Shown: in pieces, positions 34,740 to 47,960 of the stretch
Layout of the letters: each line of letters begins with the position of its first letter
Numbering within the stretch: position 1 is the first letter of the stretch
NCBI RefSeq assembly: GCF_028453695.1
Contig: NC_135773.1
Span: forward strand, 17,918,001 to 17,982,000
DNA: 64,000 nucleotides
Direction of reading: 5' to 3'
Source: Augochlora pura
Taxonomy: Eukaryota > Arthropoda > Insecta > Hymenoptera > Halictidae
Position numbers and translations under genes: made by a program
The notes under the pieces: model-generated
Told to the model about the DNA's origin: nothing
The model's database searches: none
The model's input: only the letters and a program-made list of their open reading frames with translations

Positions 34740-37700
34740 CTTGAGATCCCTCAAGCTTCTCTCGATTCCATTCTGTGTCCGCGTTTATTAGTCGTCCGAC
34801 AATCTTCGAACGCGTTATCCCAATTTCTCCATACCACGTGTCTATCCGGTTTCGGTGCAAGAGAAAGCGTTGTCGCTTAGCAGTGCTTCCCATTGTTTTA
34901 TTCATTTGCTTGGTGGAAAATATTTGCCGTACCGCCAAATCCGTTCGACTCGTTCATTAGACGCGACAGCACGCATTGTTTCACACTGGGAGAAATAATT
35001 GCTCGAATGTTTTTCCTGTCCCGCATCTCGCTACGTCGCTTCTCAGCCAAGCTCATCCGAGTGCATTTGCGTTCGTCCTGATTACGCGGCCGTTTCCCCG
35101 AGAAACGCGATGTCATTAACGCGGTGCTTATCTCAAATCGCATCAATTTGAGAGCCGGATTCGCGTGATCGTTCCCTCGTTTCAGCGTCAGACGTTCCGC
35201 GGAAAAACTTCGCGTGCCTCGTTAACATTTCCCCGGGCGCGGGGTCCTTCAAATTAATTATGTAAATGTCGTCGCGTTTCGAATTTCGCGTACGCGATAT
35301 ACTTTCATTGGTTCGTTGACAATTAACAATTTCGTCCGCGAGTGTTTCGTCTTCCCTTGGACGTTCAAATTTATCTCATGTGATCTTAAACCGATAGGAA
35401 TTAAATACGCTTGATTTGCGAATAACTGCTGCTGTATTCGCACCGTCTTTTTTTCAATCGTATCAGGATGGCAATACGGTAACGGATCTATCTTTGTCAA
35501 GCCACAGTTTGTACCGTTTCGAGCACGTTCAGTTCATCGCGGGATATCGACACGTCCAAGCATTTATTTCATTCGATATATGAATTTATCTCTACTCCCT
35601 TGCGGTGCATTCTTATGATATTTCGTGAAACGAGTTTCACATTCACTCATAGACAATCGAAGAAACGTCTGGGATTTCTAAGTTGAAGCGCAGACTAATT
35701 ACGCGAACTGATTCCGGTGAGAGCGTTTCTATCTCTTCTAGAATCTTTGTACAATTGTCGCGCTAACAGATTGTAAGAATTCATGTTCGAAGTTCAGAGC
35801 TATATTCAATGACTTATAAAAACCGTCTCTCCGCACAGTATAATCTAGTAGCATTTTCTTTGCGCGGCTAACGTAGAAGCTATTCGGTAAGTTTCATGGA
35901 ATTTCATCGACTAATTATACTTTTTAAATGTCACCCGTTATTAAACGGTCTCGAGTTTTCCCGATTTTCTATATCTTGCTCGATCGCACAGCAACATTTC
36001 CTTTTCGACTTTCAAGCTGTATGCAATTTTGATATTCACTCTTTCAACCACGAGACGCGAAGCTTGCGCGTTCGATTCTTCGTGCACCAAGTATTAATAG
36101 CATTTTTTTATACGTCTTCTCACGTGATCAATGGTCCAGTAGGTGTCGCCTAGCTTTCGTCATTGAGCTCGTTCGCTATTCAGCTGCACAAAATACCTTT
36201 CGATGAAACAACGTTTTCAGCAATCTGCGAACCAACATTTATCTGTCTTCCTTTTCAAAAGTTATCGTAATTTTCGTGTCTGTTAATTAAGAATCACTGA
36301 GTCATTTAATATTCGAGTATACCTTAGTAATTCCCACTTAATAGTCCTTGCGGCTATTAATAAGGTATTTCAGCTATTTCGACAAGTTTCAGGTTATGAA
36401 CAGTTTTTAAAAGTAATCAATACTTATTAAATAAACGACGGCTCCCATATAAAAATATATTGGAGGATACAAAAAAGTTACTGATCCGACGATTTTTTCA
36501 GGTTTTTATATTTTGTATACAATTCGCACTTTGACGCATTAGTACTGAAATAAATTGTCTCAATTCTCACGACATTTCAAAATAATTTTTATCCTCGTTT
36601 AAACATAATGCTACATTGCATTTGTTTGTATTACAATAACGTATACTTTGCTTAGAAAGTCAAGTCACATTAGGTCAAATCAAGTGATTAACGCTATTTT
36701 TACCGAAGATGTAATTTTCGTAATTTCTATTTAATTTTTTTCGACTTTGGCTACAGTCATCGAAAAATTATGGTGAAGATAGTGTCAACCATATGAGAAG
36801 ATTTGCAACACGAAAACTGTGACAAGCATTTCGTTCATTCGTTCATCCATTCAGTGAAATGAATTTGGCGCTCAAAGTGTTGAACGGGAAATAATGAAGG
36901 ACTTTTTAAAGTGTTTTTGGTATAAAGATTTAAATGGGTAGTCGTGCGATGATGAAAAAGAATTCTAATTCCACGTATACGGTGTCCAAGTTTTGAGTAA
37001 CTGTTCTGATTTGTCGTCCGGCTAGAACAAATACCTGCGACGAGTGAGAAGATTACTATTGATGGCGAAGCTGTTACGGTAATTACTGATGTGCGACTGC
37101 ACGTTTTGCTGAGGTCAATTCTCTCCGCTATTTTCTGAGATACACGTTGTGTCATCGTTGTTCTCGGTAGAAGCTTTTAATGGAATTATACTCGTAGTCT
37201 ATCCTCATTCCAACCCTCTCCCATTTTCCCCAGAGGATCTTCATCTCCCAGTCGTATCCGAATGGCTTACGACCCGTGGTCTCGCGTTCCACCTGAGCGT
37301 GAAGGTGGAACGGAACGGCTCGTGTCCGCGGCTTGATGGGAAGACTGACTTTCCTCCGGCAGAAGAGACAGAGAAATTTCGATGTGTACATAGCGGGGTC
37401 GCGAGCGTGTAAAATATCGTAGTAGACTTATGAACGTAAATGGTGTAATACAAGTGATCAGGGGTGGGGGGTGGGGGCGGGAAACGAAGGTTGTAGGACG
37501 ATCCCCGATCGTCCCTCACACTTTGCTCTTCTTGCGTCGATGTTTCTCCTAGTCGTTGCGATTCTCCTCTGTAATGTCTTCTCGAGATTTGACTTTATCA
37601 TTTCCACGAGAACATCAACGCGTCGACTGCCACCCTTGCACCGTTTCTGGCAGCCATAGGAACCATGGGAACCATGGGAACCACGAGACACCTAACAGTA

Positions 37701-37800
37701 ATAGTTCGAAGAAACCGAGCACGTGACACATTGGTACGATATGATAACAGAACAAAAATATTCGACATGTATATTTTAACTTGTAGACGACAGTCTAATT
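34740..37800. other. Downstream flank of ANKS1, no gene recognised
   Basis: Moderately GC-rich to about 36.2 kb, then AT-rich, then GC-rich again at 37150-37690 with a G-run block at 37461-37482 and a TGTACATA at 37385. Open frames (up to 106 codons, 36835-37155 minus) have no domain features. Confidence 0.4.
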
Positions 37801-39376
37801 TCCAACGCTCCAAAACTTTAATTTAATTATCGGTAATTAACAGAAGACAGAAGGCTACTTGATATTGATTTTCTACACCCACATTTATCATTTCTTTTCG
37901 TATACTGTATTCTTGAGTATTATCTATCGTATCGAAGATAAGATACTTGAAATTTGTAGGAATTGCATTTCTACAACACATCTATTTTTTAAATAGGTGT
38001 TTTCCAAACTGACATAATTAAGTATTTTCGTTGCTGTGAACGTAGCTATGATGCAAATCAAAATAAATTAAATATCTTATTATTTAAAAATAACACTTTT
38101 ATGTTCATGATATGATTATTTTTTTCGCTTTGATAATAACGGAGACAAAAATAAATTATGTTTCAATTTTTCTGAGACAATTGGATTTTTAGATACCATG
38201 TTAGGTATATCAGAAGGTATTATGATTAAAGAAGTATGTATACTTACTTCAAACATTTATAATTTATCTTTATGAGTCGAAAGATAACTTTTTGTAGTAT
38301 CTTTTGGATAGCTTGAAAAATTCTCTAACTGAATGTCTTAAAAGTGATGAAAATTGTGCATGAAATCGTGTCTAGTACCTCGAGAATCATTGATCGCGGC
38401 AAATATTTGATCTCCAAGACTTGGAGAGTTTTTTTCGTGCCTACAAAGTGAACGATTGCAGACGTGACAAAAATACGTGTCGAATAGTTTCCCGAACATT
38501 GTGTTGTATCGAAAGAGCATCAATATGTGTCGCGTGACTTCTCACGTGAACGTCCATCGAGATTCAATTGACAGCTAGATAAAACAGTGACGTGATCATT
38601 GGTCGTCGTATAATTTGCAGTCAAGTGAGAAATGCGGCAAACGACAGTGTACACGGCGAACGTTTTCCCAACAGTCGACGCGTCGATCCTAAGCATATGC
38701 ACAAGGCGTTCGTAAAAACACGATTTTAGATATTACGACGGGCGAGTGAATTCGAATAGTTGCGCAGTGCAATAATTCGTAGATCCAAAGATTTCGTAAG
38801 TGTTACAAGTGAAATTAGTTTAAATCAGTCTTGTCCATAGATTGGACATACATACGCAGCTCGCTGTATTTGTGGTGGTTGTCGTTATAATTCGAACTGT
38901 ATCGCGAGTTTTAAAGAAACTAAATACGAGTCATCATAATTAAGAACCAACATTAGAGGATTTATCGCATAAGGAAAATCCGAAATATTTAGACCGAGTA
39001 TGGAAAAAGACTTTGGACAGGGCTGGTGCAGACATAAATGTTTTAATAATAATATAAACAGTAATTTTTTCATTCTTCAACTAAAGTACGATATAAATTG
39101 TCAAGTTCCAAGTTTTGTGATATCATTTTCGAAGGTTCTGTCGAGTTATTTTCACTTTCACTATTATAGAGACTAATGGGAATCGAAGTTTCCTTGTTAC
39201 GAAACTGCACTATCAGTTAATATTACTACACTTATGGTAACGTTTCCGTACTATAAATCAATGGAACAATAGTCTTCGTGAATTCTTTAGAATTCCTCAG
39301 GTTGTTTATTATCTTATTCATCGACCAGACGAAAAGTCTATCACGTAACAGTTTATATTTATTTCTATACAGCTAA
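37801..39376. other. Non-coding sequence, nothing recognised
   Basis: AT-rich; short frames only. Confidence 0.45.
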
Positions 39377-39468
39377 TTAACCCTTAACGGTCGCGAGTCT
39401 CTTCGCACGTGTTAGGACATCGAGTACTCTTGTCGCGTAAAAAATGACCTGCGATCGTTGAGGGTTAA
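39377..39468. mobile_element. Very short TTAA-bounded MITE (92 bp)
   Basis: TTAACCCTTAACGGTCGCGAG-type left end; the right end read on - is TTAACCCTCAACGATCGCAG (about 17 of 20 matching). It is almost entirely terminal repeat and would fold into a hairpin. Confidence 0.7.
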
Positions 39469-40345
39469 CCGTATTATTGTTATTTCAATGAAATATTATC
39501 GATATCAACATTTGTAAAAAGGTATCGGTCGATCTGGAAAGAATAACTAATGGGACTCGCGTTCAACGAGTTTGACTAGTAGCAAAATTCAGTTCGAAAT
39601 CCAGGTATTCCCGATCGATCGATTCTTTTTCCTTCCGTATGTATTCGATCAGTGTCGGTGAAAGAAAGGAATCGAATGATTGCAATGCGAACGCATTATT
39701 TCGAAAATTGTTGCTAATTATCCCTGCGTTATTGCGTTCCAAAGAGAAAAATTGGTGCAGCGCTTGATCGTCGTGCAATTCGAGGTGATTCGTAGTGATA
39801 ATAAAAAAAAGAGCGAGAGAGAGAGAGAGAGAAATGAGAGACAAATGTATTCACTGATGAACCGTGCGCGACGAGGACCGCCATCTTTGCCGGACGTGGA
39901 GGAATCTTTGATCGAGCGGATTAGTTCCTTTCTTTATTTATTTTCTAATAGCGATAAAGCTCGAATCGGACGAGAACAGAGGGCGAAGGTGGCGCGAGAC
40001 CTCGCGGCTCACGGGGTTTGCGCAAAAGAACGTACAAATTGAAAACGTGAAGAAGGGTGGAGGCGAGTGATCAGTGTCTTTTAAAATCAAAAGGATATGT
40101 GCACGAAGCTATTGCCGAGAATGCCATATATAAACGCGCTATTTTGTACCGAGCAGCCTGATTAGACGCAAAACTTCCTACTTTCTTGGACACATTATAT
40201 TTATTATTGTTCATGTTTATTAGAATGATATATATATGAGACAGAGATTATTCCCTGGATATCTATAACGCCTTGAAAGAATAAAACGGATACTTTACGG
40301 GAAGAAGGACTACTTTATTGAAGCCTCCACGATTCAAGTCCCACA
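39469..40345. other. No gene recognised; contains (GA)n microsatellite
   Basis: A GA dinucleotide run lies at 39811-39834. The frame of 120 codons at 39680-40042 spans it and is not convincing: no domain, and it is crossed by a similar minus frame. Confidence 0.4.
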
Positions 40346-40561
40346 TTAACACTTAAACGGCTGCATATTATTTCCCGTAGGCTTACTCTAAGACCAGCGA
40401 TTTTCTCGTTTGAAAATGAAAAACATATACATATAAGAAATGAAAAATCCGTATATTCATTAATCTTATAACTAATATTTTATAAAGGTAGTTTTTACAA
40501 TAACTTTAGTAATTTCTAAGGGTATGATATTTTTTAGCCCACTCGGTCGTTTAAGCGTTAA
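40346..40561. mobile_element. TTAA-bounded MITE (complete copy of the 12916 family)
   Basis: It begins TTAACACTTAAACGGCTGC and its right end read on - begins TTAACGCTTAAACGACCGA. It is 216 bp. The internal block aagaccagcgattttctcgt is shared with 12916-13100, about 27 kb away. Confidence 0.85.
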
Positions 40562-40914
40562 TATTATTTCTTCAGAATTTAGATATATAGGTATGTATAA
40601 TATTTATTTTTATAGAATTGATTTTATAGTTATTATAAAATAGTCTAAGAGATCAATTGAACAAATATAATTACCTGTATAAAATAATTTTATATTGATA
40701 TTTTGAAACAAGCATTTTGCAATAGAGTGCTAAATTAAAATTTTCAAAAGTGTTTACTGACTCCTCTTATAGAAACAGTAGTCAATTAAAATTATAGAAG
40801 GAGCTTTTTTACTGCTGTGGTGAATACAGCGTTCAATTAAAGTTATAAAAGATGTCTATTGACTTCTTTACTCAAATCTAAGCCTTATTCTTATAAGATT
40901 ATTCTTTAATCTAA

Positions 40915-41000
40915 GCCTTATTGTTATAAAAATTATTTTGGAACGTAATAGAATAATTTTAGTGGTGCCTCAGAGTCACCATTCGAATGCAAAGGGTTAA
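40915..41000 (-). mobile_element. Partial TTAA MITE (same family as 62441-62689)
   Basis: Read on the - strand it starts TTAACCCTTTGCATTCGAAT and continues GGTGACTCTGAGGC, parallel to TTAATCCTTTGCACTCGAGC and GGCGACTCCGAGGC at 62441. The opposite end is missing. Confidence 0.65.
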
Positions 41001-43011
41001 TAATATAATATTATATTTTTTGTTTCATATGAATTATCTTTATGTCTTAAAAACCTTAAATACTTTTCTTTGTCCTCAACTAGTAAAAGTTTAGTGAAAA
41101 TTATAGTAAAAGTTTAGTTTTACTAGTTTTAGTTTACTTTTTCTCAACTTCATAATAGTAATTATTATCCGAAATTTAAGCCAGGATTAAAAAGATACGT
41201 CTACTTATTTGTGTTATTTTGTTATTAATCTGTTTAAGAATGACAAGCAACGGCTGGAACCTTTTGAAAGTTACTTATGAGAGTGACCTCTATAGCACAT
41301 GTTAAAACCATAGTTAGTGGCGATGGGTCTCTGAAACATTATTTCTACTAATATTTCATTTCAAAAAGGATTAAATACAGTTCAAAGTACACCTGCATGC
41401 AATATTGTTTTTAATTCGGTATTAAGATATTAAAATCAATATTTACTTTAACTTTGTTAATTACGATAATATACAATATCGATAAAGTTATAATAGCGCT
41501 GTTACTGTTGAATATTTAATTTAAATGTATTTCCATAAACATGCATATTCCATAGCTTTCCTTCTACGATTTTAATAACACAGGTAGGTGCTTCTTCAAA
41601 TACTTAACACATACATTATGTCTAAACTATCGATAGGAATATTAAATTAAATTAAAATGCAAATCTATAACCTTGTACATATTGATTCTGAATAAATTGA
41701 TATATATTCTGACTATTATCGTATATTCGGATCGTTATGATCTCCACAGAAATTTGAAGATTTCGTTAAAGTAATAGTCCGGCAGCTAGCCAACGTCTAC
41801 GGTAAATTATGTTCCACATAACCTTCCTTGTGGGAAGCGAACAGAAAGTTTTCGTATCTTGAGAACTGATAGCATAAAGAAAACAATTTGAAATAATGAA
41901 GTCAGACATTCGAAAACAATACAATATTGTGCGCAGCGAGAGATTCTAATAGCGAGAGATGACTTATTCGTCGCGGTTCGATTCAACGAGGAGTCCATGG
42001 AACCGTTTCAGCATCAAATTAGCATTGTTAATCGCAGAATCGATACCGTGCCGACTTGTACTTTGTACAATTTCTTGGGCGTTCTTCCGGTCGGCGGAGT
42101 AGGTCCGCAAGGTAAGCAGCCACTTCGGTGAAGATGCTAATTAACCAAGTTTCAGTCTTAACAAAGTTTTTTGATTAGCCGGTAAATTGTTATACGATGC
42201 GGGTTCGTTGCCGCAGCTGGCTCGTTATTATCTTCCCAAACAAACCTGAAAACGTACGGTGAAGCGCGGCGATATAATGGAGAGAGCCGGCCAAGTTTCG
42301 TCGTTAAAACTGTTGGCCGAGCGCCGATTGTTATGCTCTCTGTATCTTTGGAAACTCACCTGACGTGGAAAGGTCTCGATAGGCGATAACTCGAACGTTT
42401 TCTTCGATGCTGTGCATTGCCGCGATCAGAATGGTCGAGAAGAGGCACCTCGGAACTCCTACGCGGAAGAATTTTTCAACTACGAGATTGCTGATTTAAT
42501 TGTCATTCATAAATCAATCGATAAACAACCGTTATTATTTCTCTATTCTTTATTATCTTAGAATAAAATTGTACAAACGAAATGAAATAATTACGTTATG
42601 TCCATATTTATTTCTTATGCCACGTATTCATTGACTGTTTACCTTTCTCAGTTTGAAGTTATTAAAAACCGTTATATTTCCATTGTACCTCTTGTCGTCG
42701 TTTATTACGCTTTTATATATTATATTCATCGCATGTTTTAACCCTTTTAGTGCCGAGCGAGAAATAACGGACCGATGTGAAACCACAGTATGAATGATAT
42801 TTACAAAATTCAAAAAGCGGCATATTACAAAAGAAAAAGAGAATAAAGTAATGCCAATTGTATTTGATTATTTGTTGAAAATCGTACGAATAACGTAAAT
42901 ATAAAACAGTATAAAAAAGTGAAAAATAGATTTTCTTTTTATTGTAGAAAGAATATGTCAACGCAAGAAGAATCATCGTTTGATCATAACATTATGTAGA
43001 TCACATAATAT
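41001..43011. other. No gene recognised
   Basis: AT-rich to 41750, then a somewhat more GC-rich block at 41940-42470 without a supported exon. An isolated TTAACCCTTTTAGTGCCGAG at 42738 looks like one end of a TTAA MITE, with no partner found. Confidence 0.4.
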
Positions 43012-43283
43012 TGTTGCGAAGGGTTCGGCCTCGCCTCGCCGGTGAACTCATTCTTAACACTTTATTCGCAATTAACACAATATACAACTCTTATAAGATT
43101 AACTGTACAATAACAATGTGTCTAGATCGGAGAGTATTATTTATATGCGTCCTCTCGCTTTGACAGCTCGAGAGAATCTCGCGTCTCGCTTCTCATCAAA
43201 CAACTTCGTTGGCCGGAAACCGCCATATCGATCCGACGGCCAACTTCTCTCGATCTCCACAATCGACAGCTTCCATCGTAACA
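43012..43283 (-). mobile_element. Solo LTR of a gypsy-like element, ATAT TSD
   Basis: On - it begins TGTTACGATGGAAGCTGTCG and ends CCCTTCGCAACA. ATAT flanks both sides (43008-43011 and 43284-43287). A TATAAATA box (43138-43145, complement) and AATAAA (43061-43066, complement) lie in the expected order. It is an inverted copy of 45360-45602. ATAT targets are typical of some Ty3/gypsy retroviruses-like elements such as 297/17.6 (family knowledge). Confidence 0.85.
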
Positions 43284-43559
43284 ATATGAAGGATAAATAT
43301 TGCATTTCCAATAATTTGTAACACAGTAACAAATATCGAAACAAAAAACTAAAGTCTTCATCGCTCCCGGAATATCAGAATCTAATTTTTAAGATCGTCA
43401 TATTCGAGATTCATATTTCCATTTTATTATACTCGGTTAAAAATCGACGCTATCGATGAAAGTTGGTAAAAATCGATGTCACCGGTGAAATACTGTCGAT
43501 GAATAATTGTCGGTGAAAATTGTGTCGGAAAAGTTTATTTCGTGAAATACATAATTTTC

Positions 43560-43605
43560 GAATAATAATAATAATAATAATAATAATATAATAACATAAT
43601 AATGT
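43560..43605. repeat. (AAT)n microsatellite
   Basis: About nine uninterrupted aat/ata units, then degenerate continuation to about 43635. Confidence 0.9.
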
Positions 43606-44099
43606 AATAATTGGCCGTAACATAATAATAAAATAATAGTACAAATGATCGTGTATTGTTTTTAATTTCTCATTTCGAAATGTTGTCTTTGTGGTCGGAT
43701 GTAAGGTTAACATTAACAAACAATGGAATTAATAACACTACGTAGAATTCTGCTGTGTTTCAATAATTGCGTTTTCACGTCGTTGAACGTCATACGTACT
43801 CACCTTTGTAGAACAAACCCTTTTGTAAGACCGCATAAATACTGTAGACCTTCTACCTGCTGTAATGGAAAATGTGTTGCTACCAGTTTCGTACGTACAA
43901 TAGATATGTTTACACCCCTGTAACGAAGCATTTATTGACGAACTTAGTATAACATATCTTTCTTCTTTCCGCTGTAATCTGTAGATTAATCTTTTGTAGT
44001 TTAGCGGTTTAAAGTCGGAGAACCTTTTGTATACGTACGTCTAACAGAATTCTATATCAAACACGAAATTTAATTTGTATTAGAATCTACTGTTATGCA

Positions 44100-44470
44100 C
44101 TACCCCAAACATTTTACGTGAGTCATCGATTAGGCTGACCTAGGTGTCATTTTTGCCAAAATACTTGCGCCACCAAAAGCATGGGTTATACTGTGCCCCC
44201 TCTCGGCCTAGAAACTGTATCGGGTCTAGGTGATCAAAGTCCGGTGACTCCTATTGTGCGAGGGTATACGAATGCATGCCTCGCTGCGCTCGAGGCTCAT
44301 TTTGGCAATACATAGTTCAGCGTGATCTTCACCTTATAATAAAGTTCTTTATAAAGTTCTGTGTAAAACTCTAACCGCCCAGCGGGGAAGACTATGGGAG
44401 TCTTGGGAGATCCTCTTCGAAGGATCGAAGTGAGACTTCGTTGGGACCCCACAAAGTGTAACAGAATCAC
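44100..44470. other. GC-richer block, possibly transposon-derived
   Basis: It stands out from AT-rich flanks. The minus frame at 44297-44521 contains RSLTSILRRGSPKTPIVFP, but no domain is identified. No terminal repeats were found. Confidence 0.3.
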
Positions 44471-44514
44471 ATAGGTAATAATTATAATAAATTCTTTCAA
44501 CCGTTTTATATTAT

Positions 44515-44670
44515 TTTCCAAAATTTCACTGAAAAGTATTTAATTTTGAATAAGTTACGATGTTTTTATACGGGCCATATCATTTCTACAAATAGTGCCA
44601 AAAAATATCGATATTCTGTGAATGGTGGTACAAAAAATGACTGGATAAATATTTGTTAAAAGCTAAATTG
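44515..44670 (+). repeat. Dispersed repeat, copy 2
   Basis: Same-order similarity to 20310-20465: ttcactgaaaa, aagttacg, ccatatcatttctac and aaatatttgttaa blocks. Confidence 0.6.
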
Positions 44671-45359
44671 TCCTTATTTTCTAACGCTCGCCTTACATTA
44701 CAATATTACAGATCTATAGAGATCAATATCGTATAAAGTAAATGCAGGACACAACATACTAATGAAGTGCAATAATGGTTATTTTGCCAGTGACATTGGT
44801 CTATGGAAGTTATTATATTTTTTCTGAGGGGAGAATAATAAATATATGTCACGTAGAAACATTACCCGATATAACTAAATGAATTGAAGATATTTCATAC
44901 AAAAATGATAACGACAATGTTGAATTCAGTGAATATTTGCACAGTCAGAGTATTGTACGTAATCTAAGATAATATTAGCATAAAACATAATTATATCTAT
45001 ATTTTTATGTTTATATAATTATATAATAAAATACAATTGTACTATCACTAAAATAGGTAATGCATATTTAACATTGTTAAAATTTTACATTAGTCTTACC
45101 TATTTTATAGAAATTGCCGGAGACTTCACAGAAACACGTTCTTGCGAATCATAAAATGTTAGAAATTATCACGATTAAGTAAGATTTCAAGAGATGTGGC
45201 TAATTGCCGCCACAATTCAATTTTAAGCGAATTTTAAATGGAATACGAGTTTTAGGAAACTCGTAGGATATTGGCAACTTCCCTCTATACATATATACAG
45301 ATATTGTTTGTTACATTATATTGAAATGCGTCTTATTTAACTTTTCGATTAAATAATAT

Positions 45360-45602
45360 TGTTACGATGGAAGCTGTCAATTGTGAAGATCGAGAGAAGT
45401 TGGCCGTCGGATCGATATGGTGGTTTCCGGCCAATGAAGTTGTTTAATGAGAAGCGAGACGCGAGATTCTCTCGAGCTGTCAAAGCTTGAGGGCGCCTAT
45501 AAATAATACTCACAGATCTAGATATATTGTTATTATTGTTAATTGTGAATAAAGTGTTAACAATGAGTTCACCGGCGAGGCGAGGCCGAACGCTTCGCAA
45601 CA
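45360..45602 (+). mobile_element. LTR of a gypsy-like element plus primer-binding-site stub
   Basis: TGTTACGATGGAAGCTGTCA...CGCTTCGCAACA, 243 bp, with TATAAATA at 45498 and AATAAA at 45548. It is preceded by ATAT as in the copy at 43012. The LTR is followed directly by TTGGTTTCAGAAGTGGGAC, the form of a retrotransposon leader with a TGG primer-binding start. So this is a 5' LTR whose internal part was lost after about 20 bp, rather than a solo LTR. Confidence 0.8.
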
Positions 45603-45812
45603 TTGGTTTCAGAAGTGGGACAATTGTACAATAATTGTACAACTGTAATATTTTTCTTAAACACTATTGAAGAATTTCCTGTCAATAATCATATACTTAT
45701 ATGTGTATAATAACAATAAACATTCGTATAAATACGTGAAACAAATATTATTTTTAGTAGTAACAAATTATTTGATCAACAAAATCACAAGATTCTGTAT
45801 CATTCGCTTCTC

Positions 45813-45884
45813 TTAACACTAAGAAAATGAAATCCTCTGTCTGAGCAGTGCTAACTGAAAATAAATTCCAGTTCAAGGGGTTAA
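45813..45884. mobile_element. Possible 72-bp TTAA-bounded relic
   Basis: TTAACACTAAG at the left, CAAGGGGTTAA at the right. The ends match those of other local TTAA elements but only weakly each other. Confidence 0.3.
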
Positions 45885-47914
45885 GGGAGTAGTTGCGATT
45901 TCATGTGGCTTTTCTGGACACTGTCGTGGCCGTTAACGCGCCGAAGGGCTAATATCGTGAAAGGAACGGTATTCGGGTTTTGGTAAGCTCTAGTACGGTG
46001 ACCTCCTTCGAAATGGATCCAGTGGAGACGTGGCGTGTCGACCTCCACATCTCGTACGTTTATCGTTTCGATCTGGCACGTTTCTTCGATTGTCGAAGCC
46101 ACCCTGCCCCACCGAGGGCGAACCCCTGGCTGCGACGCGGAACAAAAGAAACAAACGAGGGCGTGGTGTGTGCGTGACATTGTTATATATGTTCGTATAT
46201 ACAGGTGAGTGTAAACAATGACACGACGGGTTTCCCGACCGAGAGGAGAAAAAGACGAGAGAATCCCGAAAATCCTGGCTCGCGTGGGGGACCACATCGA
46301 CAACGGCGTACCCAAAACAAAATCACCGACTTCCACGGGGAACGTTCCCTTTCTGCCCTGTCGACAGCCGTATCCTTTCGACAAATCGTGCCGCGCCGCG
46401 CCACGCCGCCTTCTCCCTTCTTCCCCTTCTCGCGATTACGCGCCCTCTCTTACGAAATCGAATCCAATTTGTTCTTGGTAACGTCACTGCGCCGACGGAC
46501 CATCGATCATACGCGACGCTTTACATGCGCGGAAAGAATGATTTTCCGCGTTTCTTCCTGCGATCATTTACTACAGCAGTTTCATGTTTCACGAATTTGT
46601 TTCGGTAAAGGTTTCGCGCTTCGAATTTCTAAAGTAGCTCGCACAAGTGTTTGTACACGTGACAAAAAAGAATGATGACAAAAATGAGTGACAAGAATGA
46701 ATGACAAAAAAAAGAGTATTCACATTTTTCAACTCTTTTATCTGAGCCTATAATGAGAATTTAAAAAATGCATTCTGTAGATCTCGGCAATTCAAATTCA
46801 TTCGTAGAAATGGTTATGAAATTATTTCATAATTCGGAGTGTTTTTGAACGCATTTTATAAATATTGGCACAAATAAAAAGAAAGTTTGCAAATAGTTCT
46901 TGTGTTCAAATGAAATCTTAGATGATTCTAATGATTAATGCGTTTAAATACAGTAGGCTTAATAATTAATGAAGAATATATAAATTGTTTCACATGTACT
47001 AATCTTTGCTATTATTAAAAAAAAAACAAATTTTTCACAAAAAAGTAAATACAGTTTCTCGTTTAATTTTACTCGCTTTCTCAATAAGAATATCCAATAA
47101 TCACAGAAACAACATAAATCTGTTTCTGCATTTTTTGGAAATCAACGACTGCCTCAAGTTAATGTCAAGTGCTAAAAATATTTGATTGTATTATAAAACT
47201 CCGTTCCTTTCAATTACGCCAGATGCAATCGGTAGATAAATATTTCATTTGTCTTTTTCGCTTCCAAACCTAAACTGGGTTAAGTTGTTTTTGCAGCGAA
47301 TGCCTGAATTATTTTTACACCGATCTAATAATTTAACCTGAACGGACCGCCTCGGTTAAGCCCGCGCAGCAAGGTGAAATCGATCACGTCGGAGCTTCCG
47401 CGAAAGTTTACCGGAAGAGCAGCCCCGACGCCGGCAGCATTATCCAGCTCGCGATGGGGGGGAAGACGAATCCACGAAAGAGAGTGAAAAACCGAACGAT
47501 GCGTCGTCGGGTGAATTAATTAACGCACCGGCCGCGGCTCTTTCTCTTGATCGAGCGTTCCGAGTCATTAGAAATGGGTTACATATCAATCGTTACGGGA
47601 ACGTGGCAAGGCGTAATATACGCGGCCGTAGGTTAAAACGGATGGGGTCCTCGAGGATGGCGCGAGCCTCGATACGTTATCTGGCCTGAGAGGGGCTGCC
47701 CGTTTTCCGTGGACCCAGGTCAACGCTGGGGGGATATCCAGGGGGTCACATAAATTTCAGCCGGGATTAGGTGCCCGTCACTTTCATATTCATCGAAATA
47801 CTTCACCCGAACGACCAGCCGTATTTTTCTATCGGGAACCGGGGACTTTGCTCTCCTGTCTTCTTCCTCCCCGTTTGCTTTTCCTTCCTTTCGACGGACA
47901 TGGGCCTGCGATAA
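45885..47914. other. GC-rich island (45990-46620) and flanks, no gene recognised
   Basis: Overlapping frames up to 167 codons (45881-46384 minus) and 156 codons (46205-46675 plus) exist on both strands in a CpG-rich block, without domains. A second CpG-rich block starts at 47340. Either could be a promoter or untranslated exon. Confidence 0.35.
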
Positions 47915-47960
47915 CGGGGGAAGGGGAGGGGAGGGGAGGGGAGGAGGGGGGCGGGGGATG
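47915..47960 (+). repeat. G-run tract (G-quadruplex-capable)
   Basis: At least six consecutive runs of four or more G separated by single or double A or C (gggg-aagggg-aggggaggggagggg...). The minus strand is correspondingly C-rich. Confidence 0.8.

Noticed and set aside
41990..42125. Possible coding exon with a GTAAGC donor
   Set aside because: No acceptor, no recognised protein and no continuation on either side.
45881..46675. 167- and 156-codon frames on opposite strands
   Set aside because: CpG-rich DNA gives few stops in all phases; no recognisable protein and no exon boundaries that match.
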